Source: Pseudomonas sp. BSw22131 (lineage in GTDB: Bacteria > Pseudomonadota > Gammaproteobacteria > Pseudomonadales > Pseudomonadaceae). Taken from it: DNA of 64,000 bases. The DNA is taken from positions 1,488,001 to 1,552,000 of the forward strand of contig NZ_CP113949.1 in the NCBI RefSeq assembly GCF_026810445.1, read 5' to 3'. A program made the translations under genes and the position numbers. Below are positions 10,172-25,791 of the stretch, in pieces; the first letter of the stretch is position 1, and every line of letters begins with the position of its first letter. Under the pieces are notes generated by a model. That model worked only from the letters and a program-made list of their open reading frames with translations, did not search any database and had not been told where the DNA came from.

Positions 10172-11308
10172 ATGGGTGCCTTGCGTATAGCGCTGGTTGC
10201 CGGTGAGGCCTCGGGTGACATTCTCGGCTCGGGGTTGATGCGCGCGATCAAGGTTCGCCATCCTGATGCGCAATTCATTGGCGTCGGTGGTCCGCTCATG
10301 GAAGCGCAAGGGATGACCTCATACTTCCCGATGGAGCGTTTGTCCGTCATGGGGCTGGTGGAGGTTCTGGGGCGGCTGAAAGAGTTGCTCGCGCGCCGTA
10401 AAGCACTCATTGAAACGCTCATCAATCAAAAGCCGGACGTCTTCATCGGCATCGACGCGCCTGACTTCACCCTCAATATCGAGCTCAAACTGCGTCAGGC
10501 CGGTATCAAAACCGTGCATTACGTAAGTCCCTCGGTATGGGCATGGCGGCAAAAACGGGTGCTGAAGATACGCGAAGGCTGTGACCTGATGCTCACGTTG
10601 CTGCCCTTCGAAGCGCGCTTCTATGAAGAGAAGGGCGTGCCGGTGCGTTTTGTCGGGCATCCCTTGGCAGATACCATTCCGCTGGAGGCCGATCGTTCAG
10701 CCGCTCGTGCGCAGTTGGCACTGGGCGATGGCCCCGTGGTTGCACTGATGCCTGGCAGTCGCGGTGGCGAAGTGGGCCGGCTCGGCGCGCTGTTCTTCGA
10801 TGCGGCCGAGCGGTTGCAGACGGCCCGCCCGGGCATTCGCTTCGTCCTGCCGTGTGCCAGTCCACAGAGGCGCGCACAAATTGAACTATTGCTTGAAGGT
10901 CGCAGCCTGCCGCTGACGCTGCTCGACGGTCAGTCCCATCTGGCGCTGGCCGCCTGCGACGCTGTGCTGATCGCTTCTGGCACCGCGACCCTCGAAGCGC
11001 TTCTTTACAAACGACCGATGGTGGTTGCCTATCGCCTGGCACCGCTGACCTTCTGGGTACTCAAGCGTATGGTGAAAAGTCCGTACGTATCCCTGCCGAA
11101 TTTGCTGGCGCAGCGTTTGCTGGTGCCCGAGTTACTGCAGGATGCGGCGACAGCCTATTCGCTGGCCCAGACGTTGCTGCCGTTGCTCGACAACGGCTTA
11201 GCACAGACGGCCGGCTTCGACGCCATTCACCGGACCTTGCGTCGCGATGCATCCAATCAGGCCGCCGAAGCGGTACTGAGCCTGATCGGCGCATCCCCTT
11301 CACAATGA
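10172..11308 (+). CDS. lpxB: Lipid A disaccharide synthase
   Basis: A GT-B fold glycosyltransferase (family GT19) at the inner membrane that joins UDP-diacylglucosamine and lipid X into the lipid A disaccharide. It has 378 residues. Family features include [10 protein letters not shown] near the N-terminus, [11 protein letters not shown] near 120, LPGSR-type MPGSRGGEV near 190, and a C-terminal ASGTATLE motif. The TGA overlaps the rnhB ATG. Confidence 0.97.
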   Translation: MGALRIALVAGEASGDILGSGLMRAIKVRHPDAQFIGVGGPLMEAQGMTSYFPMERLSVMGLVEVLGRLKELLARRKALIETLINQKPDVFIGIDAPDFTLNIELKLRQAGIKTVHYVSPSVWAWRQKRVLKIREGCDLMLTLLPFEARFYEEKGVPVRFVGHPLADTIPLEADRSAARAQLALGDGPVVALMPGSRGGEVGRLGALFFDAAERLQTARPGIRFVLPCASPQRRAQIELLLEGRSLPLTLLDGQSHLALAACDAVLIASGTATLEALLYKRPMVVAYRLAPLTFWVLKRMVKSPYVSLPNLLAQRLLVPELLQDAATAYSLAQTLLPLLDNGLAQTAGFDAIHRTLRRDASNQAAEAVLSLIGASPSQ

Positions 11309-11961
11309 GTACGCGTCACATGCAAATGGGTTTGGACTTCAATCTGGTCGAGGATCTGGTCGCGGGTGTCGATGAGGTGGGCCGTGGCCCGCTTTGCGGC
11401 GCGGTTGTGACCGCTGCCGTTATTCTTGATCCCAAGCGTCCCATCCTGGGTCTCAACGATTCAAAAAAGCTCACCCAAGCCAAGCGCGAGAAGCTGTTCG
11501 ACGAGATCTGCGAAAAGGCTTTGTGCTGGCATATCGCACGCGCCGAAGTGGAGGAGATCGATGAGCTCAACATCCTTCACGCCACGATGCTTGCGATGAA
11601 GCGAGCGGTAGAAGGTTTGCTCATCACCCCTAAACTGGCACTGATCGACGGTAATCGTTGTCCGCAACTTTCGGTGCCAAGCGCGCCCGTCATACAGGGC
11701 GATGCCCAGGTCCCGGCCATAGCGGCGGCGTCGATTCTGGCCAAGGTCAGTCGTGATCGTGAAATGGCGGCGATGGAGCTGATTTATCCCGGCTACGGTA
11801 TTGGCGGACACAAGGGCTATCCGACGCCCGTCCATCTGGAAGCCTTGGCGCGGCTGGGGCCCACGCCTATTCATCGGCGTTCCTTTGCACCCGTGCGAGC
11901 CGCTTATCAGGCCCGTGAGGTGATGATCGCTAGCTCGTTCACGCCGCTTGCGTTCAATTGA
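11305..11961 (+). CDS. rnhB: Ribonuclease HII
   Basis: RNase HII cuts RNA in RNA-DNA hybrids and starts removal of single misincorporated ribonucleotides. The motif [12 protein letters not shown] carries the first acidic pair, and the later NDSKKL and IHRRSFAPV motifs are normal for the family. ATG 11305 overlaps the lpxB stop and gives 218 residues. ATG 11320 (MQMGLDF) is an equally possible start and would remove 5 residues. The dnaE gene follows after about 70 bases. Confidence 0.95.
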   Translation: MSTRHMQMGLDFNLVEDLVAGVDEVGRGPLCGAVVTAAVILDPKRPILGLNDSKKLTQAKREKLFDEICEKALCWHIARAEVEEIDELNILHATMLAMKRAVEGLLITPKLALIDGNRCPQLSVPSAPVIQGDAQVPAIAAASILAKVSRDREMAAMELIYPGYGIGGHKGYPTPVHLEALARLGPTPIHRRSFAPVRAAYQAREVMIASSFTPLAFN

Positions 11962-11983
11962 TCGTGCTGATGTTTTTGTAAGA

Positions 11984-12001
11984 GGCCGGTACAATCCGGC
12001 C
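11984..12001 (+). promoter_or_regulatory. Candidate dnaE promoter -10 inside a palindrome
   Basis: A TACAAT hexamer (11990-11995) resembling a sigma-70 -10 box sits exactly in the loop of GGCCGG / CCGGCC (11984-11989 / 11996-12001), about 36 bases before the dnaE start and just after the rnhB stop. No strong -35 is visible. The palindrome followed by TTCGTTTT could instead be a weak terminator for the lpx operon. The two readings are not exclusive. Confidence 0.45.
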
Positions 12002-12030
12002 TTCGTTTTCTGTGCTTTATAGGATCACCC

Positions 12031-15000
12031 ATGCCGGCTTCTTTCGTTCATCTACGCCTGCACACCGAATATTCGCTGGTCGACGGTCTGGTCCGGGTCA
12101 AACCGCTGGTCAAGGCCTTGGCCGGTATGAATATGCCCGCGGTGGCGGTGACCGATCAGAACAACATGTGCTCGCTGGTCAAGTTCTACAAGGCCGCGAT
12201 GGGCGCCGGCATCAAGCCCATCTGCGGCGCCGATCTGTGGCTTGCCGGCAGGGACAAAGACGCAGCGCTCAGCCGGATCAGCCTATTGGTGATGAATCCC
12301 AAGGGCTACCGCAATCTCACCGAGCTGATCTCGCGCGGCTTCATTGATGGTCAGCGCAATGGCCTGGTGGTGATCGAACGTCAGTGGATCGCCGAGGCCA
12401 ACGAAGGCCTGATCGCGCTCTCCGCCGCCAAAGAAGGCGAGATCGGCATGGCATTGCTGGGCGGTAATCCGGCTGAAGCCGACCTGCTGCTCAAAGAGTG
12501 GATGAGCGTTTTTCCTGATCGCTTCTACATCGAAGTTCAGCGCACTGCCCGCGTCAACGATGAAGAACACCTGCACGCTGCGGTCGCCCTGGCCGAGCGC
12601 CATGGCGCGCCGCTGGTGGCCACCAACGATGTGCGGTTTATCAAGCAGGAAGATTTCGAGGCCCACGAAACACGCGTGTGCATTGGTGAGGGCCGCGCCC
12701 TTGATGATCCGCGTCGTTCGCACAATTACAGTGACCAGCAATACCTGAAAAGCGCGGCCGAAATGACGGAGCTGTTCAGCGACCTGCCCGACGCACTGGA
12801 AAACACCGTCGAGATTGCCAAGCGCTGCAACATCGACGTGAAGCTGGGCACCGCGTTCCTGCCTAACTTTCCGATCCCTGATGGCATGACCATCGATGAA
12901 TATTTCCGCAAGGTTTCGTTTGAAGGCCTTGAAGAGCGGCTGGCGGTATTGTGGCCCAGAGACACCACGCCCAACTACGAAGAAAAGCGCCAGCTGTATG
13001 TCGACCGGTTGAATTTCGAACTGGATATCATCATCCAGATGGGGTTCCCGGGTTACTTCCTGATCGTGATGGACTTCATCCAGTGGGCCAAAAGTAATGG
13101 CGTGCCCGTCGGGCCCGGCCGGGGCTCAGGCGCCGGTTCGCTGGTGGCGTACGTACAGAAGATTACCGACCTTGACCCGCTGCAATATGACCTGCTGTTC
13201 GAGCGCTTCCTGAACCCCGAGCGGGTGTCGATGCCCGACTTCGACGTCGACTTCTGCATGGACGGTCGGGATCGGGTAATCGATTACGTGGCCGAAAAGT
13301 ACGGTCGCAACGCGGTCAGTCAGATCATCACCTTCGGCTCCATGGCCGCCAAGGCTGTGGTACGTGATGTGGCGCGTGTGCAGGGCAAGTCTTACGGACT
13401 GGCTGATCGCCTGTCGAAGATGATTCCGTTTGAAGTGGGCATGACCCTCGAAAAGGCTTATGAGCAGGAAGAAATCCTGCGCGACTTTTTGAAAGTTGAC
13501 GAAGAAGCGGCAGAAATCTGGGAGATGGCGCGCAAGCTTGAGGGCGTTGTGCGCAACGTCGGCAAGCATGCCGGTGGTGTGGTGATTGCACCGACCAAGC
13601 TGACGGATTTCTCGGCCATTTACTGCGATGAAGAGGGCGGCGGCCTCGTTACCCAGTTCGACAAGGATGACGTTGAAGCGGCAGGTCTGGTGAAGTTCGA
13701 CTTCCTCGGCCTGCGGACGCTGACCATCATCGACTGGGCGCTGAAGACCATCAACCGCGACCGCGCCAAGGTCAACGAGCCGCCGCTGGACATCGCATTC
13801 ATCCCGCTGGATGACGCGCCGACCTACGAACTGCTGCAAAGAGCAGAAACCACTGCGGTGTTCCAGCTTGAGTCGCGAGGCATGAAGGAGCTGATCAAAA
13901 AGCTCAAGCCCGACTGCCTGGAAGACTTGATCGCACTGGTGGCGCTGTTTCGTCCCGGGCCGTTGCAGTCGGGCATGGTGGATGACTTCATCAACCGCAA
14001 ACACGGTCGTGCCGAGCTGTCGTACCCGCACATCGACTACCAATACGAAGGCCTCAAACCCGTACTGCTGCCAACCTACGGCATCATCCTGTATCAGGAA
14101 CAGGTGATGCAGATCGCTCAGGTGATGGCCGGTTATACCCTCGGCGAGGCGGACATGCTTCGTCGTGCGATGGGTAAGAAAAAACCCGAGGAAATGGCCA
14201 AGCAGCGCGGCGGCTTCATCGATGGTTGCAAGAGCAACAATATCGAGCCTGACCTGGCCGGTAACATTTTCGACCTGGTGGAAAAATTCGCCGGTTACGG
14301 CTTCAACAAGTCTCACTCGGCGGCTTACGGGCTGGTGTCTTACCAGACCGCTTGGCTAAAGAAGCATTACCCTGCGCCGTTCATGGCGGCGGTGTTGTCG
14401 GCGGACATGCACAACACTGACAAAGTGGTCACGCTGATCGAAGAAGTGCGCACGATGAAGCTGCGCCTCGATGCTCCGGACGTGAACACCTCCGACTTCA
14501 AGTTCACCGTGGACGACGACGGTCGCATTCTGTACGGCCTCGGGGCGATCAAGGGCGTGGGCGAAAGCCCGGTCGAGGCGATCACCGAAGCGCGCATGGA
14601 CGGCCCGTTTACCGACCTGTTCGACTTCTGCGCCCGGGTCGACCTCAAGCGCGTTAACAAGCGCACCCTTGATGGCTTGATCCGCAGTGGTGCACTGGAC
14701 CGTCTGGGTCCGTACTTTTTCGATGAGCCAAAACCGTATCAAGCCAACATCGATCGCAACCGCGCGGTATTGCTGGCTGCGCTGGGAGAAGCGATCCAGG
14801 CCGCCGAACAAACCGCACGCAGCCATGACAGTGGCCATGCTGACCTGTTTGGCGGTTTGTTCGTTGAAGAAGATACCGATGTGTATGCAAACCATCGCGC
14901 TGCCAAGGAAGTCACGCTCAAAGAGCGGCTGCGTGGTGAGAAAGAAACACTCGGGCTCTACCTGACCGGTCACCCAATTGATGAATATGAAGGCGAGATC

Positions 15001-15552
15001 AGGCGGTTTGCCCGCCAACGCATCGTCGATTTGAAGCCTGCGCGCGATACTCAGACGGTTGCCGGTCTGATCATCAATCTGCGGGTCATGAAGAACAAAA
15101 AGGGCGACAAGATGGGTTTCATCACCCTCGATGACCGCTCCGGACGTATAGAAGCATCGCTGTTTGCCGAGGCCTTTCACTCCGCTCAGTCGTTATTGCA
15201 GACTGACGCGATGGTGGTGGTGGAAGGGGAGGTCAGTTCGGACGACTTCTCCGGTGGGCTGCGTTTGCGTGCCAAGCGCGTGATGAGCCTGGAAGAAGCC
15301 CGTACAGGTCTGGCCGAAAGCCTGCGCCTGACGGTTCGTAGCGAGTCGCTCAAGGGCGATCGGCTACGCTGGCTGGGCGATCTGTGCAAAAAGCATCGTG
15401 GCGCATGCCCTATTACGCTCGATTACACCGGGCTGGATGCCAAGGCGTTGTTGCAGTTTGGCGAAGCGTGGCGAATCGATCCCGCAGACAGCTTGATTCA
15501 AGCGCTGCGTGACCAGTTCGGACGAGAGAACGTCTTCCTGCAGTATCGTTGA
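12031..15552 (+). CDS. dnaE: DNA polymerase III alpha subunit
   Basis: The replicative polymerase catalytic subunit, 1173 residues, full length. The N-terminal PHP domain is at about 1-270 (FVHLRLHTEYS). The polymerase palm carries the catalytic acidic motif PDFDVDFCMDGRD near residue 400. The fingers and HhH region follow, then the OB-fold (about 1000-1075, VAGLIINLRVM). It lies between rnhB and accA as in other Pseudomonas genomes, with a candidate own promoter just upstream. Confidence 0.98.
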   Translation: MPASFVHLRLHTEYSLVDGLVRVKPLVKALAGMNMPAVAVTDQNNMCSLVKFYKAAMGAGIKPICGADLWLAGRDKDAALSRISLLVMNPKGYRNLTELISRGFIDGQRNGLVVIERQWIAEANEGLIALSAAKEGEIGMALLGGNPAEADLLLKEWMSVFPDRFYIEVQRTARVNDEEHLHAAVALAERHGAPLVATNDVRFIKQEDFEAHETRVCIGEGRALDDPRRSHNYSDQQYLKSAAEMTELFSDLPDALENTVEIAKRCNIDVKLGTAFLPNFPIPDGMTIDEYFRKVSFEGLEERLAVLWPRDTTPNYEEKRQLYVDRLNFELDIIIQMGFPGYFLIVMDFIQWAKSNGVPVGPGRGSGAGSLVAYVQKITDLDPLQYDLLFERFLNPERVSMPDFDVDFCMDGRDRVIDYVAEKYGRNAVSQIITFGSMAAKAVVRDVARVQGKSYGLADRLSKMIPFEVGMTLEKAYEQEEILRDFLKVDEEAAEIWEMARKLEGVVRNVGKHAGGVVIAPTKLTDFSAIYCDEEGGGLVTQFDKDDVEAAGLVKFDFLGLRTLTIIDWALKTINRDRAKVNEPPLDIAFIPLDDAPTYELLQRAETTAVFQLESRGMKELIKKLKPDCLEDLIALVALFRPGPLQSGMVDDFINRKHGRAELSYPHIDYQYEGLKPVLLPTYGIILYQEQVMQIAQVMAGYTLGEADMLRRAMGKKKPEEMAKQRGGFIDGCKSNNIEPDLAGNIFDLVEKFAGYGFNKSHSAAYGLVSYQTAWLKKHYPAPFMAAVLSADMHNTDKVVTLIEEVRTMKLRLDAPDVNTSDFKFTVDDDGRILYGLGAIKGVGESPVEAITEARMDGPFTDLFDFCARVDLKRVNKRTLDGLIRSGALDRLGPYFFDEPKPYQANIDRNRAVLLAALGEAIQAAEQTARSHDSGHADLFGGLFVEEDTDVYANHRAAKEVTLKERLRGEKETLGLYLTGHPIDEYEGEIRRFARQRIVDLKPARDTQTVAGLIINLRVMKNKKGDKMGFITLDDRSGRIEASLFAEAFHSAQSLLQTDAMVVVEGEVSSDDFSGGLRLRAKRVMSLEEARTGLAESLRLTVRSESLKGDRLRWLGDLCKKHRGACPITLDYTGLDAKALLQFGEAWRIDPADSLIQALRDQFGRENVFLQYR

Positions 15553-15717
15553 ATGCACAGGTGCTCTGTGAATGCCCGCCGCGAAGGCTGCGTTCATAAG
15601 GCGCCTGTTCTCAGCCCTGAATTTTTAATCTCGACCTGAATGCGCCATCTCCCTTATGGTATGGCGCTTACGGATCAACCGGCCGGCCTCTTGGCCGTCG
15701 ACCCAAGACGGATGCCT

Positions 15718-16665
15718 ATGAACCCGAATTTTCTGGATTTCGAACAGCCGATCGCTGACCTGCAAGCCAAAATCGAAGAGCTGCGTCTGGTTGGTAATGA
15801 CAACTCGCTGAACATCGGCGACGAAATCTCTCGACTGCAAGAGAAGAGCAGCACGCTCACCGAAAGCATTTTCGGCAACCTGACCAGTTGGCAGATTGCG
15901 CGCATGGCGCGTCACCCTCGTCGTCCTTACACGCTCGATTACATCGAACACATCTTCACTGAGTTCGATGAATTGCACGGCGATCGGCATTTCTCCGACG
16001 ACGCCGCGATTGTCGGTGGTATTGCCCGCCTGGAAGACCAGCCAGTGATGGTGATCGGTCATCAGAAAGGCCGTGAAGTGCGCGAAAAAGTTCGTCGCAA
16101 CTTCGGTATGCCGCGCCCCGAAGGCTACCGCAAGGCTTGCCGACTGATGGAAATGGCCGAGCGTTTCAAGATGCCGATCCTGACGTTCATCGACACGCCC
16201 GGCGCATACCCCGGTATCGACGCCGAAGAGCGTAACCAGAGCGAAGCCATCGCCTGGAACCTTCGCGTGATGGCACGCCTGAAAACGCCAATCATCGCTA
16301 CCGTGATCGGTGAAGGTGGTTCGGGTGGCGCACTGGCCATCGGTGTCTGCGATCAACTGAACATGCTGCAGTACTCGACGTACGCCGTGATCTCGCCGGA
16401 AGGCTGCGCTTCCATTCTCTGGAAAACCGCTGAGAAAGCGCCGGATGCCGCCGAAGCCATGGGTATCACAGCGGATCGCCTGAAGGGCCTGGGGATTGTT
16501 GACAAGGTGATCGGAGAGCCGCTCGGCGGCGCGCACCGTGACCCAGCCAAAGCCGCTGCTTCCATTCGCGAAGAGCTAAGCAGCCAGCTTGCGATGCTCA
16601 AGGGCTTCGACGCCGATGAGCTTCTGGCTCGCCGCTACGATCGCCTCATGAGCTACGGCCTCTAA
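15718..16665 (+). CDS. accA: Acetyl-CoA carboxylase carboxyltransferase subunit alpha
   Basis: Together with AccD it transfers the carboxyl group from biotin to acetyl-CoA, making malonyl-CoA for fatty-acid synthesis. I choose ATG 15718 ([11 protein letters not shown]), giving 315 residues, the family length. The in-frame extension to 15640 has no family similarity. The crotonase-like carboxyltransferase core includes the [16 protein letters not shown] oxyanion region (near residue 205). It is followed by tilS after 53 bases. Confidence 0.97.
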   Translation: MNPNFLDFEQPIADLQAKIEELRLVGNDNSLNIGDEISRLQEKSSTLTESIFGNLTSWQIARMARHPRRPYTLDYIEHIFTEFDELHGDRHFSDDAAIVGGIARLEDQPVMVIGHQKGREVREKVRRNFGMPRPEGYRKACRLMEMAERFKMPILTFIDTPGAYPGIDAEERNQSEAIAWNLRVMARLKTPIIATVIGEGGSGGALAIGVCDQLNMLQYSTYAVISPEGCASILWKTAEKAPDAAEAMGITADRLKGLGIVDKVIGEPLGGAHRDPAKAAASIREELSSQLAMLKGFDADELLARRYDRLMSYGL

Positions 16666-16718
16666 GCCTAAATCGTCTTTTTTGTCGTCCGGCCAGCGTT
16701 AAGCAGGGTCTTTCCAGC

Positions 16719-18056
16719 ATGAGCAAGCCGGACTCCATTAAAAAAGAACTCTCTGCCCGACTGCTCTCGCGCCTGTCCCCTTGGCGCGAGGCGGCCGGAT
16801 GGCGAATCGCTTTCTCAGGCGGTCTCGACTCCACCGTGCTTCTGCACCTGCTCGCTGATCTCTCCAGACACGAGTCACTTCCAGCGCTTCACGCCCTCCA
16901 TATTCATCACGGTTTGCAGGCTGGCGCCCAATCCTGGCCCGCGCATTGTCGTCGTGTCTGTCAGATTCTGGACGTGCCGCTGCAAGTCATTTCCGTTGAA
17001 GTGCAAAGCGGGCCCAGCCTGGAACAAGCCGCACGCGAAGCCCGATACGCCGCGTTCAGTGAGGTCTTGTTGGAGGATGAGGTGTTACTGACTGCACAGC
17101 ACCGTGATGATCAGGCCGAAACGCTGTTGTTTCGGTTACTGCGCGGCGCGGGGGTGCGCGGGCTGGCGGCGATGCCTTTCGAGCGTGAGCTGGGCCTGGG
17201 TCGGCTGCTGCGACCCTTGCTGGATGAATCGCGCGAGCGTCTTGAGGCGTACGCACGAGAGCAGGGTCTGAGCTGGGTGGAGGACCCGAGCAACGAGAAC
17301 AGTCGGTTTTCGCGTAATTATCTGCGTCATCGGGTCATGCCATTGCTGATCTCGCGTTGGCCCCAGGCGTCGGCCAGTATGTCGCGTACGGCCAGCCATC
17401 TTGCCGAAGCGCAAACGTTGCTGACGGAGTTGGCTGAGGAGGATCTGGCACATGCATCTACGGAGTCGCCATTTGACTGGCTGAACATCCCTTCGCTGGC
17501 GCTGGCGCCCCTTGAGGCGTTGTCGGCTGCGCGTCAACGCAATGCATTGCGCCACTGGCTCGGCGGGCGAACGCGTCTGCCAGACACTGATCATTGGGCC
17601 GGATGGGACAGCTTGCGTGATGCAGGCCCTGATGGTCGTCCCATCTGGCGTTTGGCGGATGGACAGTTGCACCGCGCGCAAGGACGTATCTGGTGGTTGT
17701 CCGGTGTCTGGATGCGCAATGTCAGTGGCACTCAGACCTGGGATATCGCCGAAGACCCATTGGCGTTACCAGGTAATGGTCAACTGTCGTTCGTCGGTGA
17801 GCCGCCCCGTGGCGGCCTGCATGTGCACTATCGCCAAGGCGGAGAGATGATGAATCTGCCCGAGCGGGGGCGGCGGGATCTCAAACGGCTGCTCAACGAA
17901 GGCGGGGTGCCGGTTTTCCTGCGCGGCAGATTGCCGCTGTTGTACCGCGGGGAGACGTTATTGGCCGTCGCCAGCCTCCCTGGTTTGGACGCCGACCCCC
18001 GTGGCGACTGGCGATTGCACTGGACACCACCGACGAATGACCAAAGTTTGAGCTGA
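16719..18056 (+). CDS. tilS: tRNA(Ile)-lysidine synthetase
   Basis: TilS converts C34 of the CAU-anticodon tRNA-Ile to lysidine, so that the tRNA reads AUA and is charged with Ile instead of Met. The 445-residue protein has the ATP pyrophosphatase P-loop SGGLDS at 33-38, a TilS linker domain, and a C-terminal domain containing GGVPVFLRGRLPLLY. It is the last gene of the first forward run. About 270 bases of non-coding leader separate it from pyrG. Confidence 0.96.
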   Translation: MSKPDSIKKELSARLLSRLSPWREAAGWRIAFSGGLDSTVLLHLLADLSRHESLPALHALHIHHGLQAGAQSWPAHCRRVCQILDVPLQVISVEVQSGPSLEQAAREARYAAFSEVLLEDEVLLTAQHRDDQAETLLFRLLRGAGVRGLAAMPFERELGLGRLLRPLLDESRERLEAYAREQGLSWVEDPSNENSRFSRNYLRHRVMPLLISRWPQASASMSRTASHLAEAQTLLTELAEEDLAHASTESPFDWLNIPSLALAPLEALSAARQRNALRHWLGGRTRLPDTDHWAGWDSLRDAGPDGRPIWRLADGQLHRAQGRIWWLSGVWMRNVSGTQTWDIAEDPLALPGNGQLSFVGEPPRGGLHVHYRQGGEMMNLPERGRRDLKRLLNEGGVPVFLRGRLPLLYRGETLLAVASLPGLDADPRGDWRLHWTPPTNDQSLS

Positions 18057-18302
18057 AAGGGCCTTTCCGGTAGACTACGCTCCCTTCTTGATACAGCTTC
18101 TGTCGATGCTTTTGGATCGACGAAAGTTGCCGATTACCAGCCAGTCTTTACTGGGCGATTCCAACCATGTAGCGAGCTGCCGACAGACCTTTACCGGTAA
18201 GTAATATTCAGCGCAATACATTCAGGAATGCACTGTAAAACACGCAGGTCGTCGGGGGCTTCGGCCTTCCTTCGCTTTCCCCGGCGGCTCTGACCGCTTT
18301 AA

Positions 18303-19955
<1,653 letters not shown>

Positions 19956-19958
19956 TAG

Positions 19959-20816
<858 letters not shown>

Positions 20817-20829
20817 GTCGTGCTTCTCT

Positions 20830-20891
20830 GGCACCTTACCCTCCGGTAAAGTGCCGCTCGTTCTATTCCCGACCCGTGGGTCGGGAATTTT
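20830..20891 (+). terminator. Two tandem hairpins between kdsA and eno
   Basis: The first hairpin is GGCACCTTACC (20830-20840) with GGTAAAGTGCC (20845-20855), one mismatch and a CTCC loop. The second is ATTCCCGACCC (20865-20875) with GGGTCGGGAAT (20878-20888), perfect, running into TTTT. The second looks like an intrinsic terminator for kdsA. Both lie about 95 to 155 bases upstream of the eno start. Confidence 0.7.
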
Positions 20892-20927
20892 GTCGTTTCA
20901 AGGTCTGCCCGTTGTCTGGATCCTTGA

Positions 20928-22271
<1,344 letters not shown>

Positions 22272-22350
22272 GTCGGAGATGGTAAAAAGGCAGCAGGCGT
22301 TGTAAGGGAATCCGCTTTTGTTGGAGATTCCTTGAGCGCCCTGATCCATG

Positions 22351-22373
22351 AGCCCGGTGACCACCGGGCTTTT
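22351..22373 (+). terminator. Terminator after eno
   Basis: AGCCCGGT (22351-22358) pairs perfectly with ACCGGGCT (22363-22370) around GACC, followed by only three to four T. It is a plausible but moderate intrinsic terminator, 80 bases downstream of the eno stop and 60 bases before ftsB. Confidence 0.6.
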
Positions 22374-22432
22374 GGTTGTTAAACATGGTCGGTTCTGCTG
22401 TCTTTTTCTTCACCGGATAACTGATATTTCCA

Positions 22433-22711
22433 ATGCGCAGTCCTAACTGGTTGTTCCTCATTCTGCTCTTGCTGCTCGCGGGCTTGCAGTATCGTCTGTG
22501 GGTCGGTAATGGCAGCTTGGCGCAAGTGGCCAGTCTGACTCAGCAAATCGCCGATCAGCATGCCGAAAACGATACGTTGCTGGAACGTAATCGGGTGCTT
22601 GATGCTGAAGTGCTGGAGTTGAAGAAGGGCCTGGAGACCGTCGAAGAGCGTGCCCGTCACGAACTCGGCATGGTCAAGGACGGCGAGACCCTCTACCAGT
22701 TGGCGCAATGA
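22433..22711 (+). CDS. ftsB: Cell division protein FtsB
   Basis: FtsB is a small bitopic divisome protein that forms a complex with FtsL and FtsQ at midcell. The 92-residue protein has one N-terminal membrane segment (about 5-20, WLFLILLLLLAGLQY) and a periplasmic coiled coil (about 30-70). It ends with the family-type VEERARHELGMVKDGETLYQL. It lies directly upstream of ispD with a gap of 10 bases, an arrangement common in gamma-proteobacteria. Confidence 0.95.
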   Translation: MRSPNWLFLILLLLLAGLQYRLWVGNGSLAQVASLTQQIADQHAENDTLLERNRVLDAEVLELKKGLETVEERARHELGMVKDGETLYQLAQ

Positions 22712-22721
22712 CGTTGGTGCA

Positions 22722-23432
22722 ATGAATCTTTCCATTCCTGCCTTCTGGGCAGTGATTCCCGCAGCGGGCGTTGGTGCGCGCATGGCGGCAGACCGTCCCA
22801 AGCAGTACCTGCAACTGGGCGGTATGACAATTCTGGAACATAGCCTTCTCTGTTTTCTCGATCATCCCCGGCTAAAGGGCCTGGTGATCAGCCTGGCTGT
22901 GGACGATCCGTACTGGCCAGGCTTGCCCTGCGCTCTGGACTCACGGATTCAGCGTGTGACAGGCGGCAAGGAACGCGCTGATTCGGTGCTTAATGCGTTG
23001 CTGCACTTGCATGCCCAAGGCGCGGACGACAACGACTGGGTGCTTGTGCATGACGCGGCGCGGCCTAATCTGGCCCGAGGCGATCTGGATAATTTGCTGA
23101 GCGAACTGGCTGACGATCCGGTTGGCGGGTTGCTCGCGGTGCCCGCCAAAGACACGCTCAAACGCGCTGACAGCAACGGGCGGGTGGCAGAGACGGTAGA
23201 TCGACGCCTTATATGGCAGGCCTATACCCCGCAGATGTTCCGCCTTGGCGCTTTGCACCGTGCTTTGGCTGATAGCCTGGTCTCGAACGTTGCGATCACT
23301 GACGAAGCCTCAGCCATGGAGTGGGCCGGACAGTCGCCGCGCCTGATTGAAGGGCGTGCCGACAACATCAAAGTCACCCGGCCTGAGGACCTCGAGTGGT
23401 TGCGTCAGCGTCGAGGTGACTTCAACCGCTGA
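22722..23432 (+). CDS. ispD: 2-C-methyl-D-erythritol 4-phosphate cytidylyltransferase
   Basis: IspD makes CDP-methylerythritol from MEP and CTP, the step after Dxr in isoprenoid synthesis. I choose ATG 22722 (MNLSIPAFWAVIPAAGVG), giving 236 residues. Longer in-frame starts would read back into ftsB. The nucleotide-binding AAGVGARM and PKQYL motifs are N-terminal, and VHDAARP is near residue 108. Its usual partner ispF is separated here by the 3 kb formaldehyde cassette. Confidence 0.97.
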   Translation: MNLSIPAFWAVIPAAGVGARMAADRPKQYLQLGGMTILEHSLLCFLDHPRLKGLVISLAVDDPYWPGLPCALDSRIQRVTGGKERADSVLNALLHLHAQGADDNDWVLVHDAARPNLARGDLDNLLSELADDPVGGLLAVPAKDTLKRADSNGRVAETVDRRLIWQAYTPQMFRLGALHRALADSLVSNVAITDEASAMEWAGQSPRLIEGRADNIKVTRPEDLEWLRQRRGDFNR

Positions 23433-23442
23433 CTTGGCTTTT

Positions 23443-23530
23443 GTGGGAGGGAGCTTGCTCGCGATTCGGTCATCTTGAGGATCAAGATGTATCGGATGGG
23501 AGGGCCTCTCGCGAGCAAGCTCGCTCCCAC
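23443..23530. repeat. Inverted pair of REP elements (REPIN-like)
   Basis: GTGGGAGGGAGCTTGCTCGC (start of the left element, 23443-23464) faces its near-perfect reverse complement at 23509-23530. The left arm differs from the right by one base, where AGGGAG replaces AGCGAG. The 44-base spacer holds its own hairpin, CATCTTGA (23471-23478) with TCAAGATG (23482-23489). This is the REP family common in fluorescens/syringae-type Pseudomonas. It lies between the convergent ends of ispD and the LysR gene. Confidence 0.88.
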
Positions 23531-23554
23531 ACAACGTTTGCAACAGGTTTGAAT

Positions 23555-25672
<2,118 letters not shown>

Positions 25673-25676
25673 AACA

Positions 25677-25784
25677 GCAGCTAGAAGCTACAAGCTGTAA
25701 GTTTCAAGCTGCAAGAGTAGGAGCGAACGACTTGCTTTTGCCTACAGCTTGGAGCTTGTGGCTTGAAGCTTATTGCTGGGAGCC
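25677..25784. repeat. Degenerate inverted AGCTTG/CAAGCT repeat cluster
   Basis: The adhC-fghA gap holds two blocks rich in AAGCT and CAAGCTG (AGCTACAAGCTGTAAG, TTTCAAGCTGCAAG), then, past GTAGGAGCGAACGAC, the reverse-type words CAGCTTGGAGCTTGTGG and CTTGAAGCTTATTGCTG. The right block is roughly the reverse complement of the left. It could fold into a long imperfect hairpin. This type of short intergenic repeat is seen in several Pseudomonas genomes. It ends just before the fghA ribosome-binding region. Confidence 0.65.
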
Positions 25785-25791
25785 CGCGACC

